Position numbers and translations under genes: made by a program. The notes beneath the pieces are model-generated. The model was given only the letters and a program-made list of their open reading frames with translations. It was not told the DNA's origin and did not search any database. A stretch of DNA of 64,000 bases, from assembly GCF_005502885.1 (NCBI RefSeq), contig NZ_SCMR01000014.1:1-64000 (forward strand). The letters are read 5' to 3'. The stretch comes from Microbacterium sp. 2FI. Its GTDB lineage: Bacteria; Actinomycetota; Actinomycetes; Actinomycetales; Microbacteriaceae. Of the stretch, positions 30,652-39,171 are shown piece by piece. The stretch's first letter is position 1. Each line of letters opens with the position of its first letter.

Positions 30652-32112
30652 TCAACTCTCCTGCGAGCCTTCGACCCACGCGAGGTACTCCTCCGACACC
30701 GTGCCGGTGACGTACCGTCCGTCGAAGCAGCTCATGTCGAGGTCGTCGACGTCGGAGCCCTCGAGGATCGCGGCCTTGAGGTCTTCGACCTCCTGGTAGA
30801 CCATGTAGTCGGCGCCGAGCTCCTCGGCGATCTCGGGGATCGTGCGGCCGTGGGCGACGAGCTCGTGCCGAGAGGGCATGTTGATGCCGTACACGTGCGG
30901 GTAGCGCACGGGCGGGGCGGCCGAGGCGAACGTGACGCTCTTGGCACCGGCGTCCCGTGCCATCTGGATGATCTCCTTCGACGTCGTGCCGCGCACGATC
31001 GAGTCGTCGATGAGGAGCACGTTCTTGCCCTTGAACTCGCTCGACATGGCGTTGAGCTTCTGCCGCACGCTCTTCTTGCGAATGGCGTGGCCGGGCATGA
31101 TGAACGTGCGGCCGACGTAGCGGTTCTTGTAAAAGCCCTCGCGGTACTCGATGCCGAGCTTGCGGGCCACCTGCATGGCCGCGGGGCGCGATGAGTCGGG
31201 GATCGGCATGACGACGTCGATCGAGCCCTGGGGCGTGTACTTCGCGATCGTGTCGGCGAGGCGCTCACCGAGCCGCAGCCGCGCCTCGTACACCGAGATG
31301 CCGTTCATGATCGAGTCGGGGCGGGCGAGGTAGACGTACTCGAACGAGCACGGCACGAGCTTCGGATCGGCGGCGCACTGCTTGGTGTGAAGGTGCCCGT
31401 CGAGGTCGATGAAGACGGCCTCGCCGGGGTCGACGTCGCGGACGACCTCGAACTCGCCGTTCTCGAGCACGAGCGACTCGCTCGTGACGACCCACTCGTA
31501 GCTGCCGTCGTCGTTGCGACGCGTGCCGAGGATGAGGGGACGGATGCCGAAGGGATCGCGGAACGCGAGCAGGCCGTAGCCGGCGATGAGGGCGATCGCC
31601 GCGTACGAGCCCTCGACGCGCTCGTGGACGCGGCTGACGGCCTGGAACACCTGGTCGGGCTCGAGTTCGACCCCCGAGATCGAAGCCTGCAGCTCGTTGG
31701 CGAGGACGTTCACGAGCAGCTCGGTGTCGGAGGACGTGTTGAGGTGTCGGCGGTCCTTGTGGAACAGCTCGTCGGTGAGCTCGCGCGTGTTGGTGAGGTT
31801 GCCGTTGTGGACGAGCACGATGCCGTACGGCGCGTTCACGTAGAACGGCTGCGCCTCTTCTTCGCTCGATGCGGTGCCCTTCGTGGCGTACCGCACATGG
31901 CCGAGGCCGAGATTGCCGAGGAGCGCCCGCATGTCACGGGTGCGGAAGGCCTCGCGCACCTGCCCGCGCTCCTTGTGCACGTGGAAGACGCCGTTGGGCT
32001 CGGCGGTCGCGATGCCGGTCGAGTCCTGACCGCGGTGCTGCAGGAGAAGCAGCGAGTCGTAGATCTCCTGATTGACCGAGCCGCGGCCCACCATCCCGAC
32101 GATTCCGCACAT
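30652..32112 (-). CDS. purF: Amidophosphoribosyltransferase
   Basis: The product is 486 residues. It starts MCGIVGMVGRG, where Cys2 becomes the N-terminal nucleophile of the class-II glutaminase after Met removal; no propeptide is present, unlike Bacillus PurF. LLLQHRGQDSTG and the PRPP loop VLLIDDSIVRGTTSKE are present. It makes phosphoribosylamine from PRPP and glutamine, the first step of purine synthesis. It starts six bases after purM, so the two are cotranscribed. Confidence 0.95.
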   Translation of the reverse strand: MCGIVGMVGRGSVNQEIYDSLLLLQHRGQDSTGIATAEPNGVFHVHKERGQVREAFRTRDMRALLGNLGLGHVRYATKGTASSEEEAQPFYVNAPYGIVLVHNGNLTNTRELTDELFHKDRRHLNTSSDTELLVNVLANELQASISGVELEPDQVFQAVSRVHERVEGSYAAIALIAGYGLLAFRDPFGIRPLILGTRRNDDGSYEWVVTSESLVLENGEFEVVRDVDPGEAVFIDLDGHLHTKQCAADPKLVPCSFEYVYLARPDSIMNGISVYEARLRLGERLADTIAKYTPQGSIDVVMPIPDSSRPAAMQVARKLGIEYREGFYKNRYVGRTFIMPGHAIRKKSVRQKLNAMSSEFKGKNVLLIDDSIVRGTTSKEIIQMARDAGAKSVTFASAAPPVRYPHVYGINMPSRHELVAHGRTIPEIAEELGADYMVYQEVEDLKAAILEGSDVDDLDMSCFDGRYVTGTVSEEYLAWVEGSQES

Positions 32113-32118
32113 GGGGTG

Positions 32119-33258
32119 TTACTTCGCTCCGTTGTCTGAGGATTCCGCGTACGCGCCGACGAGTCGGACGGCACCGCCGTCGACGCCCTTGGCGCCCTGC
32201 TCGAAGTGGCCGTCGGGACGATTGTCGGAATGGACGACGCCGACCTGCCAGGTCGCGATGCCCTCGCTCGCGAGAGCGGATGCCGCGGCATCCGCCTTCT
32301 CGGGAGAGACGATCGCAAGGAAGCCGATGCCGAGATTCCAGGTGCCCTCGGTGGTCTCGAGGTCGAGGTCGCCGAGGTCTGCGAGGACCCGGAACACCGG
32401 GGGCGGCGACCAGGTCGCCCGATCCACTTCGACCCACGTGCCGATCGGGAGGACCCGCGCGAGGTTGGCGGCAATGCCGCCGCCGGTGACGTGGCTGAGC
32501 GCGTGGACGGCGCCGCCGCACTCGGTGATCACGCGCAGGAGCGGCTGCGTGTACAGGCGCGTCGGCTCGAGGAGCGTCTCGCCCCACGTCGTGCCGAACT
32601 CGGTCGCGTGGGCGCCGTATTGGATGCCGGCGCCGGCGACGATGTGCCGCACGAGCGAGTAGCCGTTGGAGTGCAGGCCGCTCGAGGCGAGCGCCAGCAC
32701 CACATCGCCGCCCTGCACGCGGTCGGCGCCCAGCACGCGGTCGGCCTCGACGACGCCGGTCGCGGCTCCCGCGACGTCGTAGTCGTTGAGTCCGAGCAGG
32801 CCCGGGTGCTCGGCCGTCTCGCCGCCGACGAGGGCGGTGCCGGTCGCGGCGCACCCCTGCGCGATGCCGCGGACGATGTCGGCGATCCGCTCGGGGAAGA
32901 CCTTGCCGCACGCGATGTAGTCGGTCATGAAGAGGGGCTTCGCACCCACGACGACGATGTCGTCGACGACCATGCCGACCAGGTCGAGCCCGATCGTGTC
33001 GTGCTTGTCGATGGCCTGCGCGATCGCGACCTTCGTGCCGACGCCGTCGGTGCTCGTCGCGAGCAGGGGCTTGGCGTATGCGCGCAGCGCGCTGGCGTCG
33101 AAGAGGCCGGCGAACCCGCCCACGCCGCCGAGGACTTCGGGACCGTGCGTCTGGCGGACGGCGGACTTCATGAGTTCGACGGCCAGATCGCCGGCGGCGG
33201 TATCGACGCCGGCTGCGGTGTAGGGGTTCACGGGGGCGTCGCGAGAGGGAGAGGCCAC
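32119..33258 (-). CDS. purM: Phosphoribosylformylglycinamidine cyclo-ligase (AIR synthetase)
   Basis: The product is 379 residues. It has the family motifs YTAAGVDTAAGDLAVELMK, STDGVGTKVAIAQ, ALVGGETAEHPGLL and HVTGGGIAANLARVLP. It closes the imidazole ring in purine synthesis. The GTG start at 33258 follows TAGGCT by six bases, so the purM-purF transcript is probably leaderless. A 20-base perfect palindrome lies inside the gene (32276-32295). Confidence 0.95.
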   Translation of the reverse strand: MASPSRDAPVNPYTAAGVDTAAGDLAVELMKSAVRQTHGPEVLGGVGGFAGLFDASALRAYAKPLLATSTDGVGTKVAIAQAIDKHDTIGLDLVGMVVDDIVVVGAKPLFMTDYIACGKVFPERIADIVRGIAQGCAATGTALVGGETAEHPGLLGLNDYDVAGAATGVVEADRVLGADRVQGGDVVLALASSGLHSNGYSLVRHIVAGAGIQYGAHATEFGTTWGETLLEPTRLYTQPLLRVITECGGAVHALSHVTGGGIAANLARVLPIGTWVEVDRATWSPPPVFRVLADLGDLDLETTEGTWNLGIGFLAIVSPEKADAAASALASEGIATWQVGVVHSDNRPDGHFEQGAKGVDGGAVRLVGAYAESSDNGAK

Positions 33259-33264
33259 GGCCCC

Positions 33265-33270
33265 AGCCTA
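33265..33270 (-). promoter_or_regulatory. Leaderless -10 element of purM-purF
   Basis: On the minus strand TAGGCT is six bases before the purM GTG; it shares its hexamer with the purD promoter. Confidence 0.6.
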
Positions 33271-33305
33271 CCGGGGCGGCGGCCGTGCGGCTGCCGGGGC
33301 GGTCC

Positions 33306-33311
33306 TAGACT
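33306..33311 (+). promoter_or_regulatory. Leaderless -10 element of the 33318 gene
   Basis: TAGACT is six bases before the ATG at 33318. Confidence 0.55.
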
Positions 33312-33317
33312 GATCGC

Positions 33318-33929
33318 ATGGGCGGCGCCGGCACTCCGGAGTGGCTGATCCGCGAAGACGCCGGTCAGCCGGTTCTGCTCGCCCTCTACCTGCGACAGGT
33401 GCTCGGCATCCGCTCTCCTGATGAGCTGCCGCATCTGCGCGGGATCCCGCCGCGCGAGAACTCTCGCACCGAAGACGCCCAGGCTCTTCTCGAGCGGCAG
33501 TGGCGCGAGTTCTGGGCCATGACGGTCGAGCCGCAGGCTCATCCGTCGCCCGTTCCACTCGATCTCGTCGACGGCTTCCAGACGCTGCTGGCACTGCCTG
33601 CGGAGGGCGCCGACGAGTTGCGCGCCGCCGTGACACCGCACGCGGCCGAGGCGCTGGCGTTCACGCAATCCGCCCACGCGCGGTATCGCCGCGACGCGAG
33701 CCCCGGCAGCGGAACCGCCTACCGCGCCTATGCGAGCGCGATCGCCGAGTACGAGCGGCAGGTCGGACGCCGCGCGCACTCGTTCGAGCTGAACGTGCAG
33801 GTGCTGCCGCTGAGTCAGCGCGGCGTGTGGTGGATCGGTTCACTCACGATCGCCGTCACCGACGGTCTGCGGGGGGATGTCGCGGCCTTCGACGCCGCGA
33901 TCCACCCGATCATCGCCGAGCTGGCCTGA
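33318..33929 (+). CDS. Hypothetical soluble protein
   Basis: The product is 203 residues with no span or signal. It has WLIREDAGQPVLLALYLRQV at the start, a conserved-looking EDAQALLERQWREFW, and HSFELNVQVLPLSQRGVWWI near the end. I do not recognise a domain family; genes like this are seen near purM in related actinobacteria, but I cannot name it. It is divergent from purM, the two leaderless promoters lying back to back within 60 bases, so the genes may be coexpressed. Confidence 0.7.
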   Translation: MGGAGTPEWLIREDAGQPVLLALYLRQVLGIRSPDELPHLRGIPPRENSRTEDAQALLERQWREFWAMTVEPQAHPSPVPLDLVDGFQTLLALPAEGADELRAAVTPHAAEALAFTQSAHARYRRDASPGSGTAYRAYASAIAEYERQVGRRAHSFELNVQVLPLSQRGVWWIGSLTIAVTDGLRGDVAAFDAAIHPIIAELA

Positions 33930-33936
33930 AGCGGCT

Positions 33937-34311
33937 TCAGGCCCGCGCGTCGGGCTCGTCGAAATCGTTGCGGGCTTCTTCGGTGCCAGGCGCCGGTTCG
34001 ACGTGGACCGACTCGTGGTCGACCGTCACCTCGCGGATGTGCCGCGACGACGAGCGATCGAAGATCAGCGCGACGATCGCTGCGAGCGCGACGCCGACAG
34101 TGACGCACACGAGCGTGAGGAACCCGAACACCTGACCCGACGAGTACACGACGCCGGTGTTGGGGCTGACCGCGTCGCTGCCGTCGAAGGCGAACGTGAG
34201 GATCAGGGCGACGAGGATGCCGAGGCCCGCGCCGACGACCAGGAAGACCGAGAACTTCGGGGCGCGGCGCACGCGCACCGTCTCGATGTGGTCTTCGACG
34301 CGATCAGGCAT
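33937..34311 (-). CDS. Small two-span membrane protein, hypothetical
   Basis: The product is 124 residues. A basic N-terminus (MPDRVEDHIETVRVRRAPKF) is followed by two spans (FLVVGAGLGILVALILTFAF and GFLTLVCVTVGVALAAIVAL) and an acidic tail. Such proteins are typically annotated as hypothetical in Microbacteriaceae near purine genes. GACAAT lies six bases before the ATG at 34311, in line with a leaderless start. It ends eight bases from the convergent 33318 gene. Function unknown. Confidence 0.7.
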   Translation of the reverse strand: MPDRVEDHIETVRVRRAPKFSVFLVVGAGLGILVALILTFAFDGSDAVSPNTGVVYSSGQVFGFLTLVCVTVGVALAAIVALIFDRSSSRHIREVTVDHESVHVEPAPGTEEARNDFDEPDARA

Positions 34312-34358
34312 AGGTCCATTGTCCCACCGCCTCGGCGCGTGCGGGTGCCCGGCGGTGG

Positions 34359-34727
34359 TCAGGGGCGCAGCGGCAGCAGGTCGGAGAGGTCGGCGCGGAC
34401 GCCCGAGGCCGCGATCCGACCGGCGGTCGCGGCATCCGTCCATGAGATCGCGCCGGTCGCGAGCGCGATCCAGGTCACAGCGTCGGTCTCGACGACGTTG
34501 GGCGGCGTGCCGCGGGTGTGCCGCGGCCCCTGCACGACCTGAACGGCGCCGAACGGCGGCACACGCACCTCGACCGAGTTGCCCGGCGCCTTCTCGGCCA
34601 GCAGCTGCAGCAGGTACCGCACGGCCGTCGCCTGGTCGGTGCGGGCGGGGGCTGCCGAAGCCGCGGCGGCCGTCGCGACCGCGTCGAGGGCGGTGCGTCC
34701 GACGGCGGTCTCGATCTTGCGGGGCAC
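34359..34727 (-). CDS. Sterol-carrier (SCP2-like) family protein
   Basis: The product is 122 residues. Helical N-terminus, then [40 protein letters not shown] and a final [14 protein letters not shown], the pattern of the short SCP2-like proteins found beside purM/purF in actinobacteria. They resemble the MDMPI/SCP2 fold, which binds hydrophobic ligands; the real role is unknown. The GTG at 34727 follows TAGCCT by six bases (leaderless). The 98-bp inverted-repeat element lies just upstream. Confidence 0.75.
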   Translation of the reverse strand: MPRKIETAVGRTALDAVATAAAASAAPARTDQATAVRYLLQLLAEKAPGNSVEVRVPPFGAVQVVQGPRHTRGTPPNVVETDAVTWIALATGAISWTDAATAGRIAASGVRADLSDLLPLRP

Positions 34728-34733
34728 ATGGCC

Positions 34734-34739
34734 AGGCTA
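34734..34739 (-). promoter_or_regulatory. Leaderless -10 element of the SCP2-like gene
   Basis: On the minus strand TAGCCT is six bases before the GTG at 34727. The left arm of the inverted-repeat element begins five bases further upstream, where a -35 contact would fall. Confidence 0.5.
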
Positions 34740-34743
34740 CGCC

Positions 34744-34841
34744 GTTCATAATTCCGGATGGTTGGACGCCGCTTCCCTTCGCACCCGCGGAAATCCGCAG
34801 GCTGCACGCGAGCCGCGCAGCAACCATCCGGAGTTATGAAC
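34744..34841. repeat. 98-bp element with 21-base inverted ends
   Basis: The arms GTTCATAATTCCGGATGGTT (plus G; 34744-34764) and its reverse complement (34821-34841) match at 20 of 21 positions. The 56-base interior holds a small GCGGA-AA-TCCGC hairpin and no reading frame of note. The arms are AT-richer than the surroundings. It resembles a MITE-like or foldback element; no clear target-site duplication is visible. Confidence 0.7.
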
Positions 34842-34874
34842 ACGACGCGCCCGCCACCGCGGCTGCGCGTCACC

Positions 34875-37645
34875 TCACAGCGTCGCGGGGTCGACGCCGC
34901 GCGCCGTGAACGGCGGCATCGTGAGATCGCCCGCGCCCGTCACCCAGTACACGAGCCGGTAGCGGGTCGCCCAGCCGAAGTCGTGCCACGATCGCACGCG
35001 CACTTCGAGCGCGGCCGTGCCGAGCGTGCGCGCCACGATGTAGGCGCCGAAGCCGCCTGAGACGGCGCCCGGCTCGCCCAACCGGGTGCGTCCGACGACG
35101 ACGTTGCCCCAGTCGAGCAGCTCGAGCACGACGTCGGCGACCGTGAAGCCCGCAGGCAGCGAACTGTTCTCGTACACGATGTCGCCGTAGCGGCGCCCCG
35201 CGAAGAAGGGGTTGTCCCACCAGTGCGCGACGCGCGGCGACGTGGCTGCGACCGTCGGTGGAGCCGGCGGCGTGCCCGGCACCTGGACGACGCGCATGTC
35301 GCTCGCGACCGCCAGCTCGGTCATGTTGGTGGTGCTCGTCGTCGCCCGCACCTCGGCGTCGCGCGAGCCGATGCCGTGCTGGGTGATGGATGCCGTCACC
35401 GTGCCGTTCTGGAACGAGCTGCTCGCGCCGCCTGCGGGCAGGTCGATGATCCCGAGGAACGCCGTCGCGCCGGCGTGCTGACGCCAGCTCGACACACGCA
35501 GCGTCACTCCGCTGACGCGCTGGTCGGCGCCCACCTCGACGCCCCCGCGGAACACGTGGTCGGTCGACGCGGATCCCGCCACGTGGAACCACCCGCTCTG
35601 CAGAGCCAGGTCGAGTTCCACCTCGCGGAACGCCCAGAGGACGTGCGCCGGGTCTGCAGCGGTGAACGGCGGGGCCGTGGTGCCGGCACCCGGCGGGCGA
35701 CGCCGCTGCGCCGGCCGGCGACGAGTTCGCTCGTCACCTGCCAGGCGTTCGCAGCGAGATCGGCGTACGTCGACCAGGGTCCGAGCCGGGTGGCGAGGGT
35801 GTCCCACCAGATGCGCGTGAGCCGCTCACGGCCGAGTCCGGGGCGCAGGCCATCGCCGTCGGCGATGAGCACCGCGGCGCGATTGCCGATGCCCGAGTTC
35901 GTGTGCACGCCGCCGAAGTCGCCCGCCGCATCGATCGTGCTTGCCGCGTAGGCGCTGTAGCGATCGATTCCCGGACTGACGAGGTTCCGGTTGACCCCGG
36001 CTGCGATGCCCATGATCCACGGGCGCGGGGTCGGGACGATGAGCTTGCCGAACACATCCGAGAACGACTCGTTGAGCGCACCCGGCTCGGCGGCGTAGAC
36101 GAGGCCCGCCGTGCTCTGGGTCAGCGCGTGCGTGAACTCGTGTGCGACCACGTCGGGCTCGGCGAAGCCGCGGGACGCGCTGACCTCGAGTTCGGCCGGC
36201 GACCACCAGGCGTTCATCTCGACCGCGGGTGTCGTGGGGTCGTCGAGGTTCATATCCAGCCGCAGCACGCTGTTGTCGGCACGGTCGTTCCAGCCGTCGC
36301 GCCCGAAGAGCGCCCACAGCGCCTCGGTCGCGGCGATCGCGGCATCCGCGGGCAACGACTCGGGATCAAGGGTCGCCGAGCGCTGCACGCCGTCTTCGAG
36401 ATCGAGGGTCCCGCCGCTGCGCGCACGGTTCGCGTCGTACACGAATCGCGTCGTATGCCGATTGCTCACGCGCCCGACGAGCGCTCCGGTGTGCGCCGAG
36501 ACGAAGCGGTCCTGGTCGGGGAAGCGGAACCACCACGCGAGGTGGTTCTCGGCATCCCGATCGGCGAGCCGCCAGGGAAGGATCACGAGTCCTCTCGACT
36601 CGGGCACCGTTCGCGCGGACCCCTTGTCATCGCCGCGACCCTCGGCGAACGCGTTGAAGGCATGCGTGAAGGCGGCCTGCTCGGAGACGGTCGGCGTCAC
36701 GTCGACCTCGGGCTCGCGCATCCACCGACCCGAGATCGAGGTGATCGCGAGCGCCGGTGTCAGGTGCACGCCCAGCCGGCAGCCCCACACCGACAGCCCC
36801 GCGTGCCGCTGATCGAATTGCACGTGGATGCCGCCGTCGAGATCCTTCTCCACCCGCTGGACGACGAGCTGCGCCGATGGGTCGGCCGTGCCGAAGACGC
36901 GAGGAAAGCTGCGGAAGAACTGCAGGGCGACCGCGATGGGATCGCCGCCGGCCGCGATCGGAAACAGCAGATGAGGGTGGAAGGAGATGAAGCGGGGGAC
37001 GCCGGTCACATCGTCGAGGAGGTACCGCGGCGTGATCGCGGCGAACAACGGGTTGTCGCCGCCGGGATCGATCGTCACCACGGCCAGCGCGTTCTTGCCG
37101 TCGAGGTCGACGACGACGTCAGCGGCGCGATCTCCGGTGAACGAGAATCTCCAGGCCCACTGCGGCTTGCCCTCACGGTCGAACAGCTGCGGATCGAACC
37201 AGACGAGCGTCGGCTTCGGCGCGTCGGGTTTGTCGAGGTCGCCCTCCAGCACGCGCGCCGCGCGCACGAACTCGATCGCCGCCTCGGGTGAGGCGCCGCG
37301 CGGGGGCTTGCGGGCCGACTTCGCCTCGGGCCGCACGATCGTGGCTGCGCGCACGGTCGCACCGCCGATCGTCAGCATGCCCGCGCGGTAGACCGGAGCA
37401 CCCGTCGCCGTCACGAGCGGGCGCCACGCGCCGCCTTCGAACTGCTGCGTCTCGCCGAACGCGGCGTCGGAGACCAGCGCGGCCATCGACCGCCCGCCGA
37501 CAGCGGATGCGATCGCGAGTGGATCGTCCTTCGTCACGAAAGCACCGGCGATCGACATCGCGATCGGCGACCTCGTCGCGGCGACCGGGCGCGACGACGC
37601 GCGCTCGGCGTGGGCGATCAGTCGTCCTGTGATTCGATCTGTCAT
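34875..37645 (-). pseudogene. M4-family (thermolysin-like) metalloprotease, frameshifted
   Basis: The first frame (37645 to a stop at 35504) encodes the protease. Zinc motif VAHEFTHAL (about residue 499) with the third ligand Glu in LNESFSDVFG (about 524) and GVHTNSGIGNRA (about 578) are intact. Near 35690-35730 the frame is lost: the conserved continuation (GTTAPPFTAADPAHVLWAFREVEL and about 270 more residues) is in another frame and ends at 34875. One missing base in a GC-rich tract would explain it; a sequencing error is possible. GAGGAGG precedes the ATG at 37645. No signal peptide is seen, odd for an M4 enzyme. The C-terminal part has a beta-rich domain repeated around PPFTA(A/R). Confidence 0.75.
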
Positions 37646-37729
37646 GGCAGCCTCCTCAGTGGCGCCTCCCCACCGCCAAGAGTGCCAGAGCGGACGCTCC
37701 GGCACACCTGGTGTCTTCGCACCCGCCGG

Positions 37730-37735
37730 TAGGCT
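37730..37735 (+). promoter_or_regulatory. Leaderless -10 element of purD
   Basis: TAGGCT is six bases before the GTG at 37742, the same hexamer and spacing as purM. Confidence 0.6.
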
Positions 37736-37741
37736 GGCCGG

Positions 37742-39013
37742 GTGAGAATCCTGGTCCTCGGTTCGGGCGCGCGCGAGCACGCCATCATCCTGGCGCTGCG
37801 TGCAGAGGAGTCGTCGCACGAGATCTTCGCGGCTCCCGGCAATGCCGGCATCGCGCAGGACGCGACCGTCGTCGACCTCGACCAGAACGATCCGGCCGCC
37901 GTCACCACGTTCGCGAACGAGCGCGGCGTCGACCTCGTCGTGATCGGGCCCGAGGCTCCGCTCGTCGCCGGTGTCGCCGATGCGCTGCGCGAGCGCGGCA
38001 TCCCGGTGTTCGGCCCGGGCAAGGCCGCGGCCCAGCTCGAGGGCTCGAAGGCCTTCGCGAAGCGGATCATGGATGCCGCAGGCGTCCCCACCGGACGCGC
38101 GCTGCGCGCGACGACCCTCGCCGAGGTCGAGGCCGCGATCGACGACCTCGGCGCTCCGTACGTGGTCAAGGCCGACGGGCTCGCCGCGGGCAAGGGGGTC
38201 ATCGTGACCTCCGACCGCGCCGACGCTCTCGCACACGCCGCGACCTACCTGCCGATCGGCCCGGTGCTGATCGAGGAGTTCCTCGACGGTCCCGAGGTGT
38301 CGCTGTTCTTCGTCAGCGACGGCGACCGCGTGCTGCCGCTCAGTCCCGCTCAGGACTACAAGCGCCTCGGCGACGGCGATGCCGGCCCCAACACCGGGGG
38401 CATGGGCGCGTACTCGCCGCTGCCGTGGCTCGCCGACCTCTTCGGCGACGAAGACACGTTCGTGCACCACGTCACGGTCGAGGTCGCCGAGCCCGTGATC
38501 CGCCAGCTCGACGCCGAGGGCACTCCGTTCATCGGGCTCCTCTACGCCGGCCTCATCCTCACCCATCAGGGCATCAAGGTGATCGAGTTCAACGCCCGAT
38601 TCGGCGACCCCGAGACGCAGGTCGTGCTGCCGCGCCTGGTCGATCCGCTGTCGGGGCTGCTGCTGGCGGCGGCATCCGGCACGCTTGAAACCCACCCACG
38701 CCCGTCGTTCTCGGACGAGGTCGCGGTGACGGTCGTGCTCGCGAGCGAGGGCTACCCCGAGGCGCCGGTCACGGGGCGTGCGCTCTCGGGGCTGGATGCC
38801 GCGGCATCCGTCCCCGATGTGCACATCGCCCACGCCGCCACGGCTGTCGGCGCCGACGGACTCGTCGCGACAGGCGGCCGCGTACTCAACGTCGTCGCCG
38901 TGGGCTCGTCGTTCGGCGAAGCCCGAGACCGCGTGTACCGCGCCATCGACGAGATCGTGCTCGACGGCTCGCAGCACCGCACCGACATCGCCGCGCGCGT
39001 CGTCGAGGGCTGA
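37742..39013 (+). CDS. purD: Phosphoribosylamine-glycine ligase (GAR synthetase)
   Basis: The product is 423 residues with an ATP-grasp fold. It opens MRILVLGSGAREHAIILAL; other marks are GKGVIVTS, GPNTGGMGAYSPLPWL and FNARFGDPETQVVLPRL. It joins glycine to phosphoribosylamine, the step after PurF and three steps before PurM. The GTG start has a leaderless promoter. It is divergent from the metalloprotease gene across 96 bases. Confidence 0.95.
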   Translation: MRILVLGSGAREHAIILALRAEESSHEIFAAPGNAGIAQDATVVDLDQNDPAAVTTFANERGVDLVVIGPEAPLVAGVADALRERGIPVFGPGKAAAQLEGSKAFAKRIMDAAGVPTGRALRATTLAEVEAAIDDLGAPYVVKADGLAAGKGVIVTSDRADALAHAATYLPIGPVLIEEFLDGPEVSLFFVSDGDRVLPLSPAQDYKRLGDGDAGPNTGGMGAYSPLPWLADLFGDEDTFVHHVTVEVAEPVIRQLDAEGTPFIGLLYAGLILTHQGIKVIEFNARFGDPETQVVLPRLVDPLSGLLLAAASGTLETHPRPSFSDEVAVTVVLASEGYPEAPVTGRALSGLDAAASVPDVHIAHAATAVGADGLVATGGRVLNVVAVGSSFGEARDRVYRAIDEIVLDGSQHRTDIAARVVEG

Positions 39014-39070
39014 ACCGCTCCGCACGCTCGCGACCGGCGCCTCGTTGCGAACGCGGCACGACCGGCAACC

Positions 39071-39076
39071 TAGGCT
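39071..39076 (+). promoter_or_regulatory. Candidate -10 of the aldehyde dehydrogenase-LhgO operon
   Basis: TAGGCT at 39071-39076 matches the local -10 consensus; the leader would be about 90 bases and a Shine-Dalgarno site (GGAGG) precedes the ATG. Confidence 0.4.
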
Positions 39077-39171
39077 TGCGCGTTCGGGCATTGTCGAGGC
39101 CGGCGACCCCGGGCGAAGCTGGAGCACGTGCCGCGCCGTCGCGCGGGCGCGGGAGCTTCAGGAGGCCGACG

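Noticed and set aside
37646-37741. Purine riboswitch before purD
   Set aside because: The promoter is leaderless and the short gap shows no riboswitch-like helices.
37646-39127. Upstream extension of the metalloprotease frame
   Set aside because: It lies antisense to purD, and the ATG at 37645 has an ideal ribosome site.
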